The translations under genes and the position numbers were made by a program. A stretch of DNA of 64,000 nucleotides, taken from contig CM012955.1 of the NCBI GenBank assembly GCA_000181795.3, positions 9,812,634 through 9,876,633 of the forward strand. Direction: 5' to 3'. Shown here one piece after another: positions 38,525 to 50,666 of this stretch. The notes under the pieces are model-generated. The model was not told where the DNA came from. It did no database searches and saw only the letters and a program-made list of their open reading frames with translations. How positions within the stretch are numbered: position 1 is the stretch's first letter; each line of letters opens with the position of its first letter. Source of the DNA: Trichinella spiralis. Its lineage: Eukaryota; Nematoda; Enoplea; Trichinellida; Trichinellidae.

Positions 38525-39230
38525 ATGAGAAATAATTTTCGAATATGTGCGAAACACTCGCTTGTTTTGTTTCAAGTTTGTTCTTTTTATCCAATGTTAA
38601 ACTTATGAAAATAAAAGTGGAAATTCAAATTCGTTTTATTAATTATATTCTATTACGAAATTGTCATTTAAAGAATTGCGCTCATAAAAACGTCAATATT
38701 TTTTTCCACTACTATACTGTAATGAAGAGCTGTAAACTGACAAATGTTGAAAGCAGCGTAAAGTTTGAGCAAATGAAAATGACGTCATTTTTTCATCTGC
38801 GTACTCTCTTTGTTTTTCACTTCGTGTTGTTTTTTGGGCGCGTCGTAATGAGTTGCAACGGAAACTGTCCTGTGGTTGAAAAAGTTCGTTGAAATAGAAA
38901 AAATCAAATGAATTTCAATATTGAATTTTGTTTATCACTTGAACATCGTACATGCACAGTAATACCTTTTTTGTGAATAAAAATTCAAGGTTGATAGTAT
39001 ACTGTAAACGAACGTTCTATTTTTATAAGAGATGAGTCATCGGTTTTTCGGTGTTTCGCATAGGTTGTTTGGGGCGAGCGAATACGCCAGCCGATGAAAC
39101 ATATTTCCTGAATGCAAAAGCGATACGGTGCGGTGATATTTGTTTTAATTAAAATTGTCTTTCTCGTTCGTTGTCGATCATGCCAAACATTTGCAGAGAT
39201 CAACAAGAACACTGAAAACTGTACGAAACA
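38525..39230 (+). promoter_or_regulatory. Lunapark-jun intergenic region with perfect CRE
   Basis: This 0.7-kb spacer holds the Lunapark 3' end (aataaa near 38610) and the jun promoter. TGACGTCA, the palindromic CRE/Jun-ATF site, lies at 38780-38787, about 450 bases before the jun ATG. A ttgcag acceptor ends at 39196 in the jun 5' UTR. Confidence 0.55.
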
Positions 39231-42200
39231 ATGAGCGTTGAAGAGTCAGCCGGACGTTATGCCAGTTCGGATCAGGCGGATGGTGATGCGTCGAATTCGG
39301 TATCCAAAGCTGGGCCCAATCAGGATGGTCCGAATCGACCGGTGCCGTTCCAAAATCTCAAAGATATACAGGCGAGTTGTGGTTGCGGTTGACTGGTATG
39401 CCGGTGATGTGGAATTTGTTTCAGGAAAGAAAACGGTCCCTGACTCTCGACTTCGGCGATTCGAAGTGTGTTCGGAAAAAATTGGATACGCAGGATGTTC
39501 TCCAGCTGCTCGGCTTGTCGTCGCCGGATCTCGAGCGCTTCTTCACGCAAGGCGTTGCGGTGGTGTCGAACACGCCCACGCCCACGCAGTTTTTCTATCC
39601 CAAAAATGTCACAGCCGAACAAGAGCAATACGCTCGAGGCTTTATCGACGCGTTGAATCAGATTCACCAGATGCGCGGATTTGTTCCAATGTCGAACATG
39701 CTGTCGCCGGGCTTCGTCTCCAACACCGTCGCCCAAGCGGACATTGAAGAAACCAAACGCAACGAAACTCGTAAGTCCACTGTTCAAACTTTTCCACAAT
39801 CACCACCTCATCAGAATGCGTGGTGTTGTTTGATTTCACTTTTCTGCGTTGTTGTCGTTGTTATTTTTTGAAATTGTCGATTTTTTTAAATGGATCATTG
39901 AAGCACACTTAGCCTAGGCTAGCATGATCAGAAGTAGTAGTAAGAATCCAAGAAAGAAAAAAGAGATAGGGGGGGGGAGTGGTGATGGTGGTGGGAAAAT
40001 GATCCAGACGTCGTTGAAAGCACGCCTGTTGTTGTTGTTGTTCAGTCGCGGATGGAATTTTTATTCAAAAAAAATAATAAGTTCCATAATAGATGCAGAA
40101 TGGGGGAAGAGAAAACAATATCTGCAGCTGTCGAAACATGCGATTGAGGGAGAATTTTTTCTTCATTTTCACTCCAACTATGTTGTTCCATGCTTTAGTT
40201 TTTTTACAATTAACCACGTTACGTGATCAGTAGTGTCACGTCACGCGTCGTTTCCGTCAACCAAACCCACGTCTCGTGATGACTGTTTTCAACGGGAAGC
40301 ATTTTTTTCACGCTTTGCCGGTTGTTGAAAAATTTCAAAGTATTTAAAATTAAAAAAAAAGAAAATTTTTTTTTATTTTTTCGAAGCTAGAAGACGACGA
40401 CGAGTAAACAATTTGCGCGCGCGCGCAGTGGTTTGCATCTTCGTCACGGCAACGACAAACCAGCTCAGCTTGTTTTTGCTTCAGACACAACAATACACTG
40501 CTTTACTGTAGGAGAAAATTCACTGTGGGACGGTTTTCTATTGAAGCATCTATTTGAGGCGTTTATGTTAATTGTATTCCATCAAGCTAGCCAGTTATAT
40601 GTCACACATACATACGCACACACATTTGGGCAAATATGTGCACAGACGTTGCATTTGCCGATGTTGAAATTGACAAAAATTATTCAAACAAAAACAATTA
40701 TCGATTGTTTACTGTAGGCATGGTATTCTGTCGATTTGAAATTGTTACTTTTTCATTTTCAGCACAACTGAAACTGAAATTTAAACAATTGAAATTTTCC
40801 AATCGATAAAATGATACTTTTTACACCTGGATTTGGGAGAAGAATAATTGAAAATTGTTTGCAACACTGATAATAATGGGGGGAAAAAAATTATTTTTTC
40901 TTAAAATCATTCGATCAATTTTTAATTATTAATCAATTCTGTTTATGATATTTCATCTACTATTCGACTGTGTTGTGTGGTTTACGTTCGTCAAATTGCA
41001 ATATCAAAGCAGCAAAATTGATTTTCCACTTATAAATTGTTTCTTGCCACGTATATATATATAAAGCAGCGTTGGAAACAGTATAAACAGCTCAGTTGTT
41101 GTTTTCAACAACAGGATTACTTGATTCTAAAATGGGATTTCAAACATTGCTCTATTTAACGGTAATAATTTATTGATCGGTAGTGGAGCATAAAAATTGA
41201 AAAAAATAATAATTTCCAAATCAAATTTCATTTCGATGACTGATTGTTATGAATTGAAGTACCGTCAACTTATTGACAAACAAGTTGTGCGAAGATTTTT
41301 TTCTCTAAAACTTCTAATAGTTTTTTTTTTCAAAAATTTGTTTTGCTTCATTTTTTCGACTATGAATAATCCAGATTACAAAATATCATGCTTTTTTTTT
41401 ATTGTGAACATTTCATGGCAAGCAACGTTTCATTGGGAATATATTGTTTGATGAATTTTTTTTCTTCTAATTCATTTGTTCCTTTGTACTGTAACAAACA
41501 AGAATGGATAGAAATGCGATATTTGAATTTTCGTTTTTTTTCTTGAAAACTGGTGAAATAGAAGAATGTACGTGTGACAGAATTGAATGCTAGCCTGAAT
41601 AGAACAATTTTTAGTATATATATATTTAAAAAAAATTCCATTTTTTGAAATTGTATTTCCTATACGCACATTGTGTGTGTGTGTGAATGAGAAAAAGCAG
41701 AGGATGTATTGTTACACGTTTTGTTGTTAGTTGGTCCAGATTTGAGGGAGTGTTGTTCGGTGTTGTAGTTTACTTAGTCGCGCTGCGCATTTGGGAATTT
41801 TCAGAAATTTGTTTAAATTTTGGCTTTGTTCTGTTAGCATTTTCCAAACTGTGCCGAAACAGTGCGTGAAGCGAAACATCCGTGCGCACCGAACGCGTGG
41901 ACAAGTGCAGGTTTTCGACAAATCTGCAAACAAATTTAACATGCAATTGCAGCGCGTGTGTTGTACAATTTAGCAATTAGTACAACGACATTAAGAGAAT
42001 GGGAAAGGGAAAATTGTAATTTTGTTATTAAAATGGTGTTCTTTTAATTATACCATTTCCCGCATACCAGTTGTTTATTTATCTACGAATTCTTGTATCT
42101 ATATTTGATAAGTGTAACGTAGAATTTAAGTAAGGGATGCTTGCTTGCTTTGTCCGTGGCCTTTTTGTAGTGATGACAGTGCGCGTTTGGTGTTAGCGTT

Positions 42201-43733
42201 CAAGTTTTATTATTTGTTCAAAACTGTTTTTTTGTTTGTTGTTCTGAAACTTTAATATGTTTTTCTTTAGAGAAAACAAAATGTGTTATTTTAAAAATAT
42301 TTTTTGTCTTTTCAATTGTTTTGTAGTAGTAGTAGTAGTAGTAGTGGTAGTAGGGTAATAATAGCAGCGGCAACATCGACAGTAATAGTATTGGTTTTGT
42401 GTGATATTCATCTACAGAAATCTTTTATCTGTATACATAGATAGATGCAGATATTCGATTTGATCGAGCATTTAGCAAACGATTGTTGCATTAAGTGTGG
42501 TATATTTTCAAATCAGGTGTGTAGGCAACGATGAGAAACAGCATTAATGTTTGTCTAGACAACGTTGATTCATCGATTTGTCGCTTACTTTAATGCTGTT
42601 GTTTATCTGCGCCAGTAAAATGGTCGTTCGGTCAATCGGTCGGGTCGACTTTTGCATTAATAGTTCTAGAAGTTAATGGAAGCGTTTCTTTGTCGTTCAT
42701 TGATGTTGGCAGAGTCGTAAATTTGCCGTAGAAAACGCGTCGTTTGAATTTCACAGTATTGTTGTTGTTTTTTTTCTATTTTTTTTCAGTATTCAGCGCT
42801 CTGGTGTTGGCTAATTCACAGAATTGCACAACACCGTCGTCGTCATCCGCATCCACGTCATCATCTATATCGTCGTCGTCGTCGTCTTTGTCGGCCAGCG
42901 GTGGACAACAGCAAGCATTGTCTGCGTCGACTGAAGACCAACAGCAGCAGCGACAGGAACAGCAGAAGCAGCAACAACAACAACAACAGCAGCAGACGAC
43001 AAATTTGAATCCCAAGCCGACGACCACTGGCACAAGTCGAAAACGATTTACAAGACAAAGTACTGCTGCTAATAAGATGCAACAGTCGTCGTCGAAAATT
43101 CTTCAAAGCAGCCAAAAGTCCGATCATGCACACCACTACCTTAGCAATTATGATCGACAACAAGCGAACGAGATGTTCTACGGTAGCCGACCGAGAGCCG
43201 AAACTGCCGTCACGACCAGCAGTAGTGGCACTAATCCGTTGACGTTGGATTACATCGCCGAAGGTTTGGGTTTGCACGGTCGACTGCAGTCGGCCGCGGA
43301 CAGCGGCGGCAATTTCGATCTGGAACTGGATGTCGACAGTCAGCAAGTAGCCAGTGGCTTGTCGTCGGCCAGTTGTGTGGTCACGTCGACTACCCAGTCG
43401 CCGAACAGTAGTCTGCCGTCGACGTTGTCACCGATGGATTTGCAAGAACAAGAACGGATCAAGTTGGAACGGAAAAGAGCCCGGAATCGAGTAGCGGCGA
43501 CCAAGTGTCGTCGACGTAAATTGGAAAAAATCACCGAATTGGAATCGCGCGTTAGCACTTTGACCGCGCAGAACGAAGCTTACATGGACAGCATTCGGGC
43601 TATAAGTCAAGAATTGCAACATTTGCAGCACGTTTTGCAAAAGCACATTGAAGCCGGTTGCAAATTGCAAATTCACATGTCTACTTCGACCGTTGTTCGG
43701 ATCAAAGAGGAATCGGATTTGGCGTCGAATTGA
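39231..43733 (+). CDS. jun-1: Jun-family bZIP transcription factor, 3 exons
   Basis: Jun is the AP-1 subunit that binds TRE/CRE sites as a homodimer or with Fos/ATF and is activated by JNK. Exons 39231-39371, 39425-39770 and 42790-43733 give 476 aa in frame. Exon 2 carries the Jun delta/JNK-docking region: 'RKRSLTLDFGD', 'LGLSSPDLERF' (SP site), 'NTPTPTQFFYPKNVT' (TPTP sites) and 'EQEQYARGFIDALNQIH'. Exon 3 has a Ser-rich run and a polyglutamine stretch. The bZIP follows: 'QERIKLERKRARNRVAATKC', 'RRRKLEKITELESRV', then zipper heptads to 'GCKLQIHMS'. The basic region has the NxxAAxxC core. Intron 1 starts GC (GCGAGT) rather than GT; a GT donor nearby would break the frame. Intron 2 is 3.0 kb. 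Exon 3 continues to a TGA at 43731-43733. Confidence 0.92.
39372..39424 (+). other. probable GC-AG intron in jun
   Basis: The exon ends CAG and the intron begins GCGAGT and ends tttgtttcag (53 bases). Using the GC donor joins 'FQNLKDIQ' to 'ERKRSLTLD' in frame. The closest GT (39376) leaves the frame shifted by one. Confidence 0.65.
41049..41161 (+). promoter_or_regulatory. possible internal jun promoter and first exon
   Basis: Inside jun intron 2, a TATA-like tatatatataaag is followed about 50-60 bases later by an inverted repeat (gttgtt...aacaac), and then an ATG opening 10 codons that end at a GTAATA donor near 41161. The phase does not match exon 3 of jun, so if transcribed it would need another exon or be non-coding. 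Confidence 0.2.
42321..42355. repeat. (GTA)n microsatellite
   Basis: This is a run of about ten GTA units with one GTG in jun intron 2. A similar run occurs near 52750-52770. Confidence 0.85.
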
Positions 43734-46729
43734 AACCTATTTCACATACTACTCCAAATTGTTCCAATGCACTCTCTAAACTCATGTGCCTTATTTTGCA
43801 GTTTTCTCTTGCACAACGGTGAAAATTAACCAAACGACAACACACGTGCATTATTATATATATATATATACATTCTTGGTTTGTACATGTTCCAATCAAA
43901 GGTATAATACATCATGCTCGTGCACATTTATCAGTGTGTGCGACTTTGTGTGTGTATACATATATATATATATATACATGTACGTGCCCATATATGTTCA
44001 CAATTTTAATTTTCCATAGCTACAAGCGAATGTACTGTGATTTGAATTGTGCTTTTCCCTTGAGAACTGTCATGTTCTTATTTTTAATCATTTTACTCGG
44101 TGTTATTTCAATTTCTTCTCCCCGCCCCTCCCCCACCCTTGCTCTTCAATTTCCGGTTACAAGAACCCAGTGAGTGATATGGTTAAAGTTCGCGATGCAT
44201 CAGAATTTCTGTTTGAATCGAATTTTTTTTCCAATGAATTTGTTAAAATGTTTTCAAGATTTTTCAATTTCAGAAATGAATAAATCGGATATTTGGAGAA
44301 ATTGATCTTGACAAACACGAATGCATATTCCATCTAGTTGAGGCGAATACAAAAGCAAAGTCAAAAATACGCGGGCAGGTTCGTTTTCAGACAATGTTGA
44401 TGATTTGCATAACAAACAAACTAGTCCTGTGCGCAAACTAGTTCATAGTTGACGTCTGGTACAACAATTGCGCTCAGTGTCGGGTACGACGTCAATTTGT
44501 AGCAGTTATTTTTAATTTTCAAAGAAAATAATTTGCATGTTCGTTGCAGAATATGCAAAAATGAAAGAAACTGTTCAAGTCGTCTGTGTCCAACGCCACT
44601 GTTGATCGCGATCATGAACTGGTTTACTGTTATTGATAGGGCGATAGATAATTTGCATATTGCGAGTGTAGCGTCGTTATTCGACCATCCTGATTGCACT
44701 GAAGCTCAACTCTGAATTACATCTTCACAACGGAAACGTGTCTGATTTGAAAAAATTCATATTTAGAAACTCACCAATCTCAAATATCAAAACATATATA
44801 TATCTTAATTTACATTTATAATATAGATTGATATAAAAATCATTTGTTGAACTTATGAAAGAGATTGTTGACATTGTGTTTGACACAGTTTGACTTTGTC
44901 TTCATTATACTTGATTATCAGAAAATGAATGTCACGAAATGATGAAGTATCGCTAAAGTAATAAAATAAAAGTGAACATTTTCAATTGAAAAATAAATAA
45001 ACTATTCTTATTGTAAAGTGAAATTTGTTTTGAACGCGCTGTAATTCAATTCAACTGATTGATTATATGGTTCAGCGCAGTATGCAAATTTTTTTTCGTA
45101 TTATTTGTCCTACGTGCATCGTATTATCAATTTTTGTTTGCGATCGTAAATTGATCAAATAAATTAGAGATATTTTCAAACTGACATTCTTTTTTCATAT
45201 GTTGAATCAAAAAAAATGTCCATTTGCTGCTTAATTATCATAAATTACAGTAAGAAATTGTTAAACATTCCGACAATTTATTCAATAATTCATTTCTTGT
45301 GTACAGTTTCATAAATGAATTTAAAAAAATAATTTTATTTCTGCCTCATCAGTAAAATAATAATAATAATAATAAAGTGTGAAAAGATCTATAATAAAAG
45401 TGCTCCATTAACCGACCAAATGCATGCAATACTGGGCAGCATCTACACCGTTCGATAGTACATACATACATACATACATTTTGGACAAAAGTACGGTCAA
45501 ATTGAAAATCGTTCACAAAACAATATCAAAGCAAACGAGACAAAAAAAACAGAATTGAGCGCGATACAGCAATAATGTATACTCTAAAAACAATGTTGTT
45601 GATTAAGGAAATGATTTAAAATTGTGCAAATTCAAACATGGCAAAAGAAATTCCACTTGCACATAGAAATAAATAAATATTTCGTATTAAAAAAATGAAA
45701 GATAGAATGGAAATGGTAAATTTAAAAAAGAAAAAATTGTTGACAATGTGCTCTTCTTTGGTTTGCATGTTGCACGCAACACTTGTCTCGAGTTGACAAT
45801 GGCAACGGCAAGTGAACAGAAAAAACACGCCAAGCAGAAAAGCTTAACAAAGACGTGAGACAAGAGAAAAAAGAAACACGAACGACAAACGCGACTTTCA
45901 TTCATTCTTCATTCGATCAGTCGAAAAGTTTTACAAATTGGTTTGTCCAATCGGATGGGTGTAATTTGTCCATTCGATCTTTGACCGACAACAGAAAATT
46001 CTGTCCACTTTTGATGGACACAATAATACACTTCGGACGGATGGAAATTTTTTCTTTTTCAAAGTTCATCTACACTTTTACGCTGTCGAAACATTACGTC
46101 AGTCAGTTCTACAACTGTATCGACGACCGTCTTGAAGTAGCGCATAGTCTGAAACGGAGTTATTTTATCAGCATGATAGTTATATTTATAGGAATATGAT
46201 GATTTGAAACAAAAAAAAATAGAAAAGAAATGCAATCAGAAATACAAAATGATGTGAGCATGGATTGGCACCCTGAATTTTGTACAAAATCAATCACAGA
46301 TCGGAAAAAATTTTCACCACCTAGTGTTCAAAGTCAATTTATTATTTATTTATACGTTTAATTTTACAATTATTCCAACTTTTGAACTGTTAACAATATA
46401 ATGGATGTTAGTTGAAAATTTAATTGAAATGAAATTCTTTGCTGCCAACGAATCAAGACTGTCTTCCCAGTACTGACTGACGTAATCTTGTCAGATAAAG
46501 TTGAAATGACCAATGACATGTCAGAAAGTTGATAAAGTTAGATGTGATGCATAAGAAGTAGTCCGTGAACGTGAACGTTTCGCAGTTGATTATCTTTTAT
46601 TAAAATAGTTTACTGCAGCGCAGCAAATGTAAAAATGATTAAGTGTTATTTTTGAGAAATTATCATCAATTGACATCTTTGTTAAGAAAGTAGACTACTG
46701 TGTAGTAGCCGTATCTGTGGACGGGTCCA
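43734..46729. other. 3-kb intergenic region, jun to hen-1-like
   Basis: The region between the convergent jun and LDLa genes contains AT microsatellites near 43855-43870 and 43960-43978, a (TAA)n run near 45360-45374 and a (CATA)n run near 45462. Open frames are short, and none has a recognisable domain. Nothing else is seen. Confidence 0.5.
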
Positions 46730-49700
46730 TTATCTTAGCCGCAACCAGTACGCAGACGACAAACAAGTCTGTGCCAGTTTTGGATCAAAAATAGCATCCA
46801 CTAGTTTGAAAAATTGTTCAGTTCGCTGCAGCGATCGTTCATCCAATGAAGCTTGACGAACCGCCGTGATATTTTTTCACAATAATAATAACGTTATTTT
46901 TTGAAAAATATCCAAAATTGACGTCACGTGAAAAAAACAAACAAACAAACAAATTTCCCAAAAGTTGCACAGGTTGTTGGAAATTTAAATAATTATCACG
47001 CGAATGAATTGCTTACTGGAACTGATAATTGTAAAAAGCTTACCGTTTTGTAAAACAGGCAACTAACGGCATCTTCATCTTCACCGTATGGGCAGTCGGG
47101 GCGTCCATTGCACAACGCGGATTCATCAATGCATACACGATAGCCGTGCAATCGTCGACTAGGACAAAGCAGTTGGGTAATTTTCCCATGCACTCGAGGA
47201 CAATCTGCAAAATCGATGGTTCACATTCACGTTCACTAATAGAATTTTATTTTCAATTTAAAAAACCGATAAAAACAATTTCGCTCAATTGTGCATTTTA
47301 TCTCGCATATTATGTACTTCATACTTTCACTGACACTGTAAGCACACATGACAAGCACAGGTCATCATTTTTGAAAAATATTAATATTGCCATACGAACA
47401 AGCTGCACAAATTTGAGCTTTTTCAAAACTAGACCACTGTTGAGCTGTTTATTCGCGAGTCGAATGTTGTAACCTGAGCAAGTGATCAGTTTCCAAATAA
47501 ATTATTCTTATCTTATCAATTATTCGATTCATACATTAATTAATGTGAAATCAATTCAGCCGAAATTGCACATGCTGAATTTTATTTTACTTTTTTTTGA
47601 ATTACAAATCCACCGCTAGTAATCCTGATTTAGCGCTTTCATTTCGCAATATCCACCAGTAAAGACGAACACGACTTTTATACCGTTTTATAATCAATCG
47701 ATGTCTATTTTGCATTTCTATGCGCAATTTCAACAACATTTTTTACACATTTTTCCCGTGTAGACGATTCAATTTCGAGCACTTGTTGAAAACTGTTGTG
47801 CTGAATAAACAAACATGTTGATTATAGCGCTTAGAATTGATAAAATAAATAATTAATATATATATATATATATACGTTGAATACTGAATTTACTGAAGCT
47901 ATTTCAATGCTACTAGGTGTTGCTGGAATTTTCACGTGATTATGCAAATATTTATTCAATGCTCGCTCGACGAAGCTTAATTAATTAGAATGCAACGGCT
48001 CGGAAGACGTTCGTTTGGCTTATTGCAAAAGTGCAGTGGAAAACGACAAACCGTCGATTTGTGTGATGTGATGAATGCACGACGAATAAACCAGATATTC
48101 AATAATTTTTCCGCATTCCACCATCAGCAAAGATGACATCAATTAGTATGAGCACAAAAAATACGCTCTAGGCAAATTCAACGAATGCAACGGTGCAAAT
48201 TGAGCTGCTTTAACTTTTTCTACACAGATGATTCTAATTTCCAACAGCATCACTGCTGTCAAAAATTACACAAACAAAATTGCAATTAAAACAATGCAGA
48301 ACTTGTTTACTGTATACTTTACAATAACAATAAAAATTCTTTAAATTTAATTCTTTTTAGGACAGAATGTTTTCAACTCGCTTTGCAACGTGTTTGCATA
48401 CTACTTTTTTCTCCAGTCGTGTGTCACATATTCATATAAACATTTCCAGCATTATATATGCTTTTGTTATGTGGAAATTTTTATTCAACATCTATCCGTT
48501 GCATTTAATCACTACTCTTCGAATTTTCTTTTTTACAATATTTCATATTATTCTTATTTGTTTGTCTTTTTTTCTGTGAATTTAAACTAACATCTCTCTC
48601 TCTGTCAGAAGAATATTAAAATATTTCAATTTACAAAAGTACAAATATCGCGACAAATCTTCCTGAATACAAGTATATGTGAAGTTTATGAAAAGCTGAA
48701 TCAACAAAATATGCTCATTGACATTTCACTCCAAAATGATCAAGTCGTTCATTATGATGAAAATTTTAAATGTTTTTTTCTTCTGGATTAATTTTTTACA
48801 TTTGCAGCTTTTTATAATACATCTGAACAGATTGGCAAAGTGCAGTCAGTGCAGTTTATTGACAACAAACAGAGCCTAAACCGAAACAATTAACCATAAT
48901 ATTGCAGTTAGTTCGATTGGTTGCAGGTCTCTACCAGTATGTAACGTCATTAACCTGTTCTATTTTTCTGCATTTTACAGCAATATCTCGCAGAAGATCA
49001 AATGAAAAAAGCCAAAACAAAAGCACTACGTATGCCAAATATTTGCTCGAAAAAAAAACATTCCACGTTCCAGCTACGAATGTTTTATTTACAATAAATA
49101 TGTTAATTATTTTTTTTTCGAAAATTGTGCTAATTCTTTTGAAAGTATCATCGGCATCATTTGCATACGCTTTATTTTAAAAAAAAAAACATACAATTTC
49201 TCGTGTATTGGCTGTGCAATGTAGATAGAAGAAATGACGTTGTGAAAATTTTTGAAAATCGCTTGAAAATCCGTTTTTCTCAACCTCACTAATCATCATT
49301 TACGCGAGCTTATTTAACAACATTCCCGCTAGAAATGTTTCCTATCAGTTATTGATGCTAAACGTACATATTTACATACGGAAGACAATTACTGACTTCG
49401 CAGTTTGTTTGGTAATTGTAATTTTGGTTTGTTCACTAGAAAAATTAACATTTGTATGCGCAGAATATTTTTTCGCTTTTTATAAATTATACGAGTCTGA
49501 ATTTTATACGCGATGACAGTTCAGCTGTATCAACTGTTCCAGGCAATTAAAAAAAAATACCACATGTGCCAATGGATTAAAATTTCCAAAAAACAATTCA
49601 AATAAATAAACAACTCACCGTAACCGTTTCCGGCTAAGTTGACGGCAGCTTGCAATTTTCTTTCAGCTTCACGACCAACATCGAGAAAATTAAGCCGCTG

Positions 49701-50483
49701 GTTGGATTTCGAACTCCAGCTCGGGCGATTGTCATCTTCACTGTCATCCAGGTCGGAAGAAAGATGCAAATTGGCATTGATGCGAAATTCGCCCATGTTC
49801 ACTTTCCCAGACAGCAGGCCGGTCTGGGATGTCTGGTCGGTTGCAGGGCTTCCGCCCGCTTGCACCAGACCTGTACTGGGATAATTATTAGCATGCTGAT
49901 GATGATGGGATTTGCTGTGTCGGTGACGGTGAGAACTAGTCAGCGGCGTTGGAGCAGTCAACGACCCGTACGGATTAGGATCAAAATAAATTGTCCTTTT
50001 AGTCGATTCGGCATCTTGGCTCAGTTGTGAATGACCATTCAATTCCGAATGTTCCAACACACCTCGTTTGGAAGCTTTCGGTGAATCAGCTACTGGAGCG
50101 GTGAATGACGACAAATGATGCTCATCTGCTGCTAATGACGACGACGACGACGACGACGACGACAATAACATCCTCTCACTGAGCATCCGTCTCAAATTTT
50201 GGAACATTTCCATCGCTTTGGTCAAACCAGAGCGCAGCCGTCGACTATTGCCATCATTGTTAGTTTTTTCAGAAAATTCTGCTTTATCGGGCAAATGTTG
50301 CTCACCGTGTGAATTGACCTGCCGTCGGTGTCTCAGATGCCAATTTGCAATATCTGTCGGCAAGCTTTGCACCGGACAAGGCTGTCGTAAGAACACCAGC
50401 AGCTCAATTACAACAATGCAAACAGTGATGGGCTTTACCCAACCGAAGTTGGCACCGCTACTACGCCAGTGGATCAAATTCAT
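46730..50483 (-). CDS. secreted LDL-receptor-A protein, HEN-1/Jelly belly-like, 3 exons
   Basis: HEN-1 (C. elegans) and Jelly belly (Drosophila) are secreted LDLa ligands; Jeb activates the ALK receptor kinase. Minus-strand exons 49619-50483, 47044-47204 and 46730-46825 give 373 aa in frame. A hydrophobic N-terminal segment ('ITVCIVVIELLVFL') fits a signal peptide or anchor. It is followed by 'RHRRQ', a possible basic cleavage site, then a long Ser/His-rich, partly acidic region with a poly-Ser run. Exon 2 encodes one LDLa domain: 'QLLCPSRRLHGYRVCIDESA', 'LCNGRPDCPYGEDEDAVSC', with the calcium-binding acidic cluster. After the last cysteine comes 'LFYKT', the same position and nearly the same residues as the 'FYKT' that follows the LDLa in Jeb/HEN-1. 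A short helical tail ('RTEQFFKLVDAIFDP') follows. The exon 3 acceptor (ctgcag) was chosen to keep frame. Confidence 0.7.
46919..46930. promoter_or_regulatory. overlapping CRE and E-box (TGACGTCACGTG)
   Basis: A perfect CRE (TGACGTCA) overlaps a perfect CACGTG E-box within the last intron of the HEN-1-like gene. It sits in otherwise AT-rich sequence. Confidence 0.4.
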
Positions 50484-50657
50484 AATAATGAATGTTTTTC
50501 ATCAACGAATCCATTAGTCGACCAAATGAAAAGCAGTTCGAAAAATATATTATTTTCTTGATTAAAGCAACTGTTCTATTCATTGAAAAAAACGCTTCAT
50601 CCAAAATGATGGTTCGGTGATGTCCAGCATTTGCCGGAGTCGCGCTACAGTGGCGCA

Positions 50658-50666
50658 CTTTTTATA
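50658..50666 (-). promoter_or_regulatory. TATA box of the HEN-1-like gene
   Basis: TATAAAAAG on the minus strand lies 175 bases upstream of the ATG at 50483, inside a GC-richer patch. A transcription start about 30 bases downstream would give a 5' UTR of about 150 bases. Confidence 0.45.

Noticed and set aside
39238-39747. Plus-strand arginine-rich frame of 169 codons
   Set aside because: It overlaps jun exons 1-2 in another frame; the jun frame carries the conserved motifs.
42776-43033. Minus-strand Cys/Asp-rich open frame
   Set aside because: It is the reverse reading of the Ser and polyglutamine repeats in jun exon 3.
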